Assembly: GCA_014800105.1 (NCBI GenBank)
Contig: JAAVGQ010000058.1
Span: forward strand, 1 to 9,471
Reading direction: 5' to 3'
From: Bacteroidales bacterium
Lineage (GTDB): Bacteria > Bacteroidota > Bacteroidia > Bacteroidales > Muribaculaceae
DNA length: 9,471 nucleotides
The position numbers and the translations under genes were made by a program. Each line of letters begins with the position of its first letter. The first letter of the stretch is position 1. A model generated the notes under the pieces. That model made no database searches. It saw only the letters and a program-made list of their open reading frames with translations, and was not told the origin of the DNA. Below are positions 6,471 through 9,471 of the stretch, in pieces.

Positions 6471-8276
6471 ATGTTTAAAAATCAACCTGCCGGACTGTAT
6501 GTACTGGCACTCGCCAACACCGGCGAGCGCTTCGGTTACTATACCATGCTGGCGATTTTCCTCTTCTACCTGCAGGCGAAGTTCGGTCTCGATGCTGCCT
6601 GGACAGGTCAGATTTTCTCAATCTTCCTGGCGTTAGTTTACTTCATGCCCCTGGTGGGTGGATGGCTTGCTGACAAGTGGAGCTACTCAAAGTGTGTCGT
6701 ATCAGGTATCGCAGTGATGTTCATCGGCTACGCGCTCCTCTCAGTTCCCACTCCCGTGCGCGAGAACACTTCACTCTACATCCTTTTCGCTGCCCTGCTG
6801 CTAATCTCAGTGGGTACAGGTCTTTTCAAGGGTAATCTCCAGGTAATGGTAGGTGACCTTTACAACAACAAGCAATATAGTGACAAGCGTGACTCAGCTT
6901 TCTCACTTTTCTACATGGCTATCAACCTGGGTTCAATGTTTGCTCCCATGGCTGCTATCTCACTGAAAAACATGGCTCTCAAGAGTGCCGGTTTCCTCAC
7001 TGACGATTCAATGGCAGCTACAGTTTCTAACTGGTGCATTGACACTGACGGCTTTACCGTTATGCCCGCTGCCGGTTCAGAACAGCTCAAGGCTATGACT
7101 GACTTTGCCATGGACAAAGGCATGGCTGAGGGTGGCAACGTAGCGCAGTTCCTCACTGAATATCTTTCAGGTTTCGCTGCAAAGTGTTCTCACGCTGCTG
7201 ACTCTCTGATTGGTTTTGCCAATGACTATATCACTGCATTCTCAGACGGCTGCGGCAACGCATTCGGCCTCGCTTGCGTTTCACTCATCGTCAGCTTCCT
7301 TATCTACACATTCGGTCGCAAGACTTACAAGCACATCATCACTGACAAGAAGGCAGGTTCTAAGAATGACAAGAAGGCTGTTGCTGCAGGTCCCGAGCTT
7401 ACTCCCGCCCAGACCAAACAGCGCATTGTAGCACTCCTGCTCGTGTTCACTGTTGTTATCTTCTTCTGGATGGTATTCCACCAGAATGGTCAGACGCTCA
7501 CCGAGTTTGCCAAGAGCTGTACTGCTAACTCAACTTCAAGCTGGACCCGCATCGGTTTCAACATCTGGGCTCTTGCTTCAATTGCCGTTGGTGTTTATGC
7601 TTTCTTTAGCCTCGTTCAGAGCAAGTCTAAGACCGGTGTCGCTGTCAGCTCGCTAATTCTTGGTGTGGCTGCCGGCGTTGTGTCATGGATTTACTCACGC
7701 ACTCCCGAGACTGTTACCAACATTGACCCCGCTGTTTACCAGCAGTTCAACCCCTTCTATGTTGTTGCTCTCACTCCCTTCTCAATCGCACTGTTCAGCT
7801 GGCTGGGCCGTCGCGGTAAAGAGCCTTCAGCTCCCCGCAAGATTGGCTACGGTATGATTGTGGCAGGTCTCGCTTATCTCGTGATGGTATTTGCTTCACT
7901 CAACCTCGTGGGTACAAACGGTAGCGAGTCACCCAACTGGCTCATCACCACCTACCTCCTCCTCACCTTTGCTGAGCTCCTTCTCTCACCCATGGGTATC
8001 TCATTCGTATCAAAGGTTGCTCCTCCCAAGTATAAGGGAAGCATGATGGGTGGCTGGTTTGCCGCTACAGCAATCGGTAACTACCTCGTTTCAATTCCCA
8101 TGCTAATGTGGGGTAACGTTTCTGTTCCCGTTATCTGGGGTATTCTCATCGCAATCTGTCTCCTCTCAGCAGCCTTCATTTTCTCAATCATGAAGAAGCT
8201 CGAGGCAGCTACATCCGACGAAACTCCCGCTCCCGCAGCTCAGGCTATCGAGAACGTCGAGGACGACGCAATCTAA
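6471..8276 (+). CDS. POT/PTR2-family proton-coupled peptide transporter, variant subtype
   Basis: This 601-residue inner-membrane protein is predicted to import di- or tripeptides with protons. Family marks are NTGERFGYY (16-24, a version of ExxERFxYY), GTGLFKGN (115-122), FSLFYMAINLGS (144-155, PTR2 signature), FNPFYVV (426-432) and AELLLSPMGISFVSKVAPPKY (501-521). Hydrophobic segments lie at about 7-27, 46-62, 75-95, 100-118, 144-163, 263-281, 318-338, 362-383, 388-407, 427-445, 458-478, 489-509, 527-546 and 553-574, so fourteen in all. Lysine-rich loops at 283-317, 384-388 and 447-456 fall on the inside. Unusual points are Asn16 for the first motif Glu, His337 for the usual acidic residue of TM7, about 100 extra residues between TM5 and TM6 (periplasmic by topology), and two extra helices between TM7 and TM8. 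The tail (580-601) is acidic. It is monocistronic, with its own promoter and terminator. Substrate is inferred. Confidence 0.92.
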   Translation: MFKNQPAGLYVLALANTGERFGYYTMLAIFLFYLQAKFGLDAAWTGQIFSIFLALVYFMPLVGGWLADKWSYSKCVVSGIAVMFIGYALLSVPTPVRENTSLYILFAALLLISVGTGLFKGNLQVMVGDLYNNKQYSDKRDSAFSLFYMAINLGSMFAPMAAISLKNMALKSAGFLTDDSMAATVSNWCIDTDGFTVMPAAGSEQLKAMTDFAMDKGMAEGGNVAQFLTEYLSGFAAKCSHAADSLIGFANDYITAFSDGCGNAFGLACVSLIVSFLIYTFGRKTYKHIITDKKAGSKNDKKAVAAGPELTPAQTKQRIVALLLVFTVVIFFWMVFHQNGQTLTEFAKSCTANSTSSWTRIGFNIWALASIAVGVYAFFSLVQSKSKTGVAVSSLILGVAAGVVSWIYSRTPETVTNIDPAVYQQFNPFYVVALTPFSIALFSWLGRRGKEPSAPRKIGYGMIVAGLAYLVMVFASLNLVGTNGSESPNWLITTYLLLTFAELLLSPMGISFVSKVAPPKYKGSMMGGWFAATAIGNYLVSIPMLMWGNVSVPVIWGILIAICLLSAAFIFSIMKKLEAATSDETPAPAAQAIENVEDDAI

Positions 8277-8295
8277 GAATAATCAATAGCTATAT

Positions 8296-8333
8296 AAAGG
8301 GTGCATCACCGTTGAAAGTGATGCACCCTTTTT
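8296..8333 (+). terminator. Strong intrinsic terminator after the transporter gene
   Basis: GGGTGCATCAC (8299-8309) and GTGATGCACCC (8318-8328) form a perfect 11-bp stem with an 8-nt loop. AAA/TTT extends it to 14 bp, and T5 follows at 8329-8333. It begins 20 nt after the transporter stop. On the minus strand the same stem is followed by TTTATAT, a weaker U-tract, so it may also stop transcripts arriving from the convergent epimerase gene. Confidence 0.92.
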
Positions 8334-8334
8334 C

Positions 8335-8433
8335 ATGCCCTTCTATAACAACGGTGCTGCGGACTACCTAGATGTAAACGAATGGAGTGAGGACGGCCCG
8401 GAGAGGCCGTCGGGAGAAGAGCCGTGGCGCTAA
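8335..8433 (+). CDS. Doubtful 32-codon ORF entering the left arm of the structured element
   Basis: An ATG two bases after the terminator T-tract opens a 32-codon frame starting MPFYNNGAADYLDVNEWSE and ending GEEPWR, with TAA at 8431-8433. It is acidic (eight Asp/Glu, two Arg) with two Trp, no hydrophobic segment and no signal peptide. No Shine-Dalgarno or promoter is visible. Codons AGG, GGA and three CCG differ from the CCC/GGT/GGC preference of the neighbours. Codons 20-32 lie within the left arm of the inverted repeat, so the frame may only reflect RNA structure. I do not recognise a family and think it is more likely not a gene. Confidence 0.2.
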   Translation: MPFYNNGAADYLDVNEWSEDGPERPSGEEPWR

Positions 8434-8587
8434 GTGAGTGATGTCGATGACATCACGAACGCAGCCCGCGGTTTCAGAGATCACATCTAACCGGTACCAG
8501 CGTGGGTGGATAAGTTAAGCGCGGGCTGCACTCCCTAATGGTCGCTTAGCCACGCGCCTACTCTCCCGACGGTCTCTCCGGCCCGTC
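8392..8587. ncRNA. Unrecognised highly structured GC-rich element with a three-way junction
   Basis: The outer stem pairs 8392-8417 with 8562-8587: 24 Watson-Crick pairs, one G-U (8406/8573) and one mismatch (8397/8582). After an internal loop it continues as 8424-8428 with 8549-8553 and, past a two-base bulge, 8431-8437 with 8542-8548. Inside are a hairpin GTGATGTCGATGACATCAC (8438-8456) and a perfect 10-bp stem, GCAGCCCGCG (8461-8470) with CGCGGGCTGC (8520-8529). The latter is capped by 8485-8492 with 8504-8511 (seven of eight pairs). Single-stranded linkers are GAAC (8457-8460) and a 12-nt stretch (8530-8541). It lacks signatures I would expect of tmRNA, RNase P RNA, SRP RNA or a group II intron domain V. 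The transcribed strand is unknown. It could be a structured RNA, a 3'-UTR of the epimerase gene or a MITE-like palindromic repeat. The pairing itself is certain; the label ncRNA is inference. Confidence 0.5.
8438..8456. repeat. Perfect hairpin inside the structured element
   Basis: GTGATGTC and GACATCAC form eight perfect pairs around a three-base GAT loop (or seven pairs with a five-base loop). It starts at the base immediately after the inner end of the outer stem, so the two helices could stack coaxially. It is not followed by a T-tract on either strand, which argues against a terminator. Confidence 0.75.
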
Positions 8588-8618
8588 ATTGCCACACCAC
8601 TTATTGATTGATGTGAGT

Positions 8619-9471
8619 TTATTCTTTCGATTGCTTGTAAGCTTTAACGGTCTCGCTGATGCCGCGCTCAAGAGGAAAATTGACCTTGAAGCCGAAGTCC
8701 TGCTGTGCGGGGGTAACGTCACAGTTCCAGTTACGCTGTTTCATTATCTTGAACTTGTCGCGGTTCAAGGTGGAGGGCTTGCCGCGCAATGCGCCAATCT
8801 TCTCAGCGACGGCTGAGGCAACATATACCATCCACATGGGAAGTTTCATAGGTACAACCCATTTCACTCCCAGCTCGCGTGCTACCATGGTGCGGAACTG
8901 ACGCTGAGTGTAGGCTTGCGGTTCGGAGATAATGTAGGTCTTTCCGAGGGTGTTATCCGAGGCGAGCGCATCATACATGGCGCCTACAAGGTCCTCGACA
9001 TAGATGAACGTCAGGAGCTGTTTGCGGAATCCTACACCGAAGTCCCAGTGGCTGTCGATACTCTTGATCATCATGAGGTAATCCTGCTCGTGAGGGCCGT
9101 AGACACCCGTAGCGCGGAATATTATGTAGGGTATGCCTGACATGAGCTGTAGGTATTGCTCGGCCTTAATCTTTGACAGGCCGTAGCGGGTGTTGGGCAC
9201 TGCCGGAGTCTGTGAGGTGAGTGGTGAGTAGTTCTTTTCATCACCGGGGCCCACAGCGCTGAGGCTGCTCATGAGGAGGAACTTTGACGGTACACGGTCG
9301 ATGGCTTTCAGAGCCTCGACAACCGTGCGCAGGTATTCGTAATTGATGCGGTTGAAATCACTGAAACGGGTACACTTCGTGGCACCGAGATTGTGAATCA
9401 CATAGTCCCATTTCTCACCTTCAGGGAGAGCATCGGCGAGAGCATTTCGGACGCTCTCAGGGGAGTCATAG
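8619..9471 (-). CDS. NAD(P)-dependent epimerase/dehydratase (extended SDR), N-terminus beyond right edge
   Basis: The frame is open to the window edge, so 283 residues of an extended short-chain dehydrogenase are visible. The GTG at 9399-9401 is internal, since WDY-VIHNLGATK reads through it. Visible marks are HNLGATK near the nucleotide site, MSSLSAVG (catalytic-type Ser), YGLSK with Tyr96 and Lys100 of the fragment, FRATGVYGPHEQD, and FIYVEDLVGAMYDAL. The glycine-rich GxxGxxG and about 40-50 residues are missing. The end, FPLERGISETVKAYK, is typical of nucleotide-sugar and sterol-type epimerases. The substrate cannot be named from sequence. A hydrophobic stretch (PMWMVYVASAVA) near fragment residues 210-222 may touch a membrane or a lipid substrate. 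The gene converges on the transporter gene. Confidence 0.9.
   Translation of the reverse strand, partial: YDSPESVRNALADALPEGEKWDYVIHNLGATKCTRFSDFNRINYEYLRTVVEALKAIDRVPSKFLLMSSLSAVGPGDEKNYSPLTSQTPAVPNTRYGLSKIKAEQYLQLMSGIPYIIFRATGVYGPHEQDYLMMIKSIDSHWDFGVGFRKQLLTFIYVEDLVGAMYDALASDNTLGKTYIISEPQAYTQRQFRTMVARELGVKWVVPMKLPMWMVYVASAVAEKIGALRGKPSTLNRDKFKIMKQRNWNCDVTPAQQDFGFKVNFPLERGISETVKAYKQSKE

Noticed and set aside
8392..8587. Structured element as a retron msr-msd or group II intron remnant
   Set aside because: No reverse transcriptase gene is in the window, and no domain V or retron-type end signals were recognised; long hairpins alone are not enough.
8392..8587. Structured element as RNase P RNA, tmRNA, 6S or SRP RNA
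   Set aside because: The hallmark GAGGAAAGTC of RNase P, the T-arm and CCA end of tmRNA and the SRP tetraloop motif are absent; the near-continuous outer stem does not look like the 6S central bubble.
8515..8589. 24-codon minus-strand ORF starting MTGRRDRRESRRVAKR in the right arm of the structured element
   Set aside because: It is Arg-rich mainly because the arm is GC-rich, it lies wholly inside the base-paired region, and it has no promoter or ribosome site. It is best explained as a by-product of the palindrome.
9399..9401. GTG as the start codon of the epimerase gene
   Set aside because: The frame continues upstream to the window edge with plausible SDR residues (EKWDYVIHNLGATK), so the GTG is an internal Val.

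Overview
The window looks like chromosomal DNA of a Bacteroidales bacterium, most likely a Muribaculaceae-type gut commensal; the family is inferred, not shown. The supporting signs are genes without clear Shine-Dalgarno sequences, two perfect matches to the Bacteroidetes -7 element TAnnTTTG, a lipoprotein glutaminyl-cyclase-like M28 enzyme, a peptide transporter of the Bacteroidetes subtype, and a type IA topoisomerase with a lysine-rich tail. Proline codons are mostly CCC throughout the long genes.

Positions 1 to 6158 hold five minus-strand genes. In transcription order they are topA (DNA topoisomerase I), an RluA-family pseudouridine synthase, an M28 glutaminyl-cyclase-like lipoprotein, sufE (Fe-S sulfur acceptor) and metG (methionyl-tRNA synthetase, cut by the left edge). 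Gaps are 9, 29, 2 and 24 nt, so this is probably one housekeeping operon read from a promoter near 6212-6219.

Positions 6159-6470 are a divergent promoter region. It carries one good -7 element per direction, an imperfect inverted repeat at 6302-6334 and a small GC palindrome. From 6471 to 8276 a plus-strand gene encodes a 601-residue POT-family peptide transporter. It departs from the classical family in two motif residues, a long loop and a pair of extra helices. A strong intrinsic terminator follows at 8296-8333.

Positions 8334-8618 separate the transporter from a convergent minus-strand NAD-dependent epimerase/dehydratase, which is cut by the right edge. This gap holds the most unusual object in the window: a GC-rich, nearly 200-nt element at 8392-8587. 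It folds into a long basal stem, a three-way junction and two further arms. I do not recognise it as any RNA class I know. It could be a structured non-coding RNA, a 3'-UTR structure or a non-autonomous palindromic repeat. A 32-codon ORF runs into its left arm, and the right arm encodes the same nine-residue peptide on the opposite strand. No tRNA, rRNA, CRISPR array, transposase or phage gene is visible.
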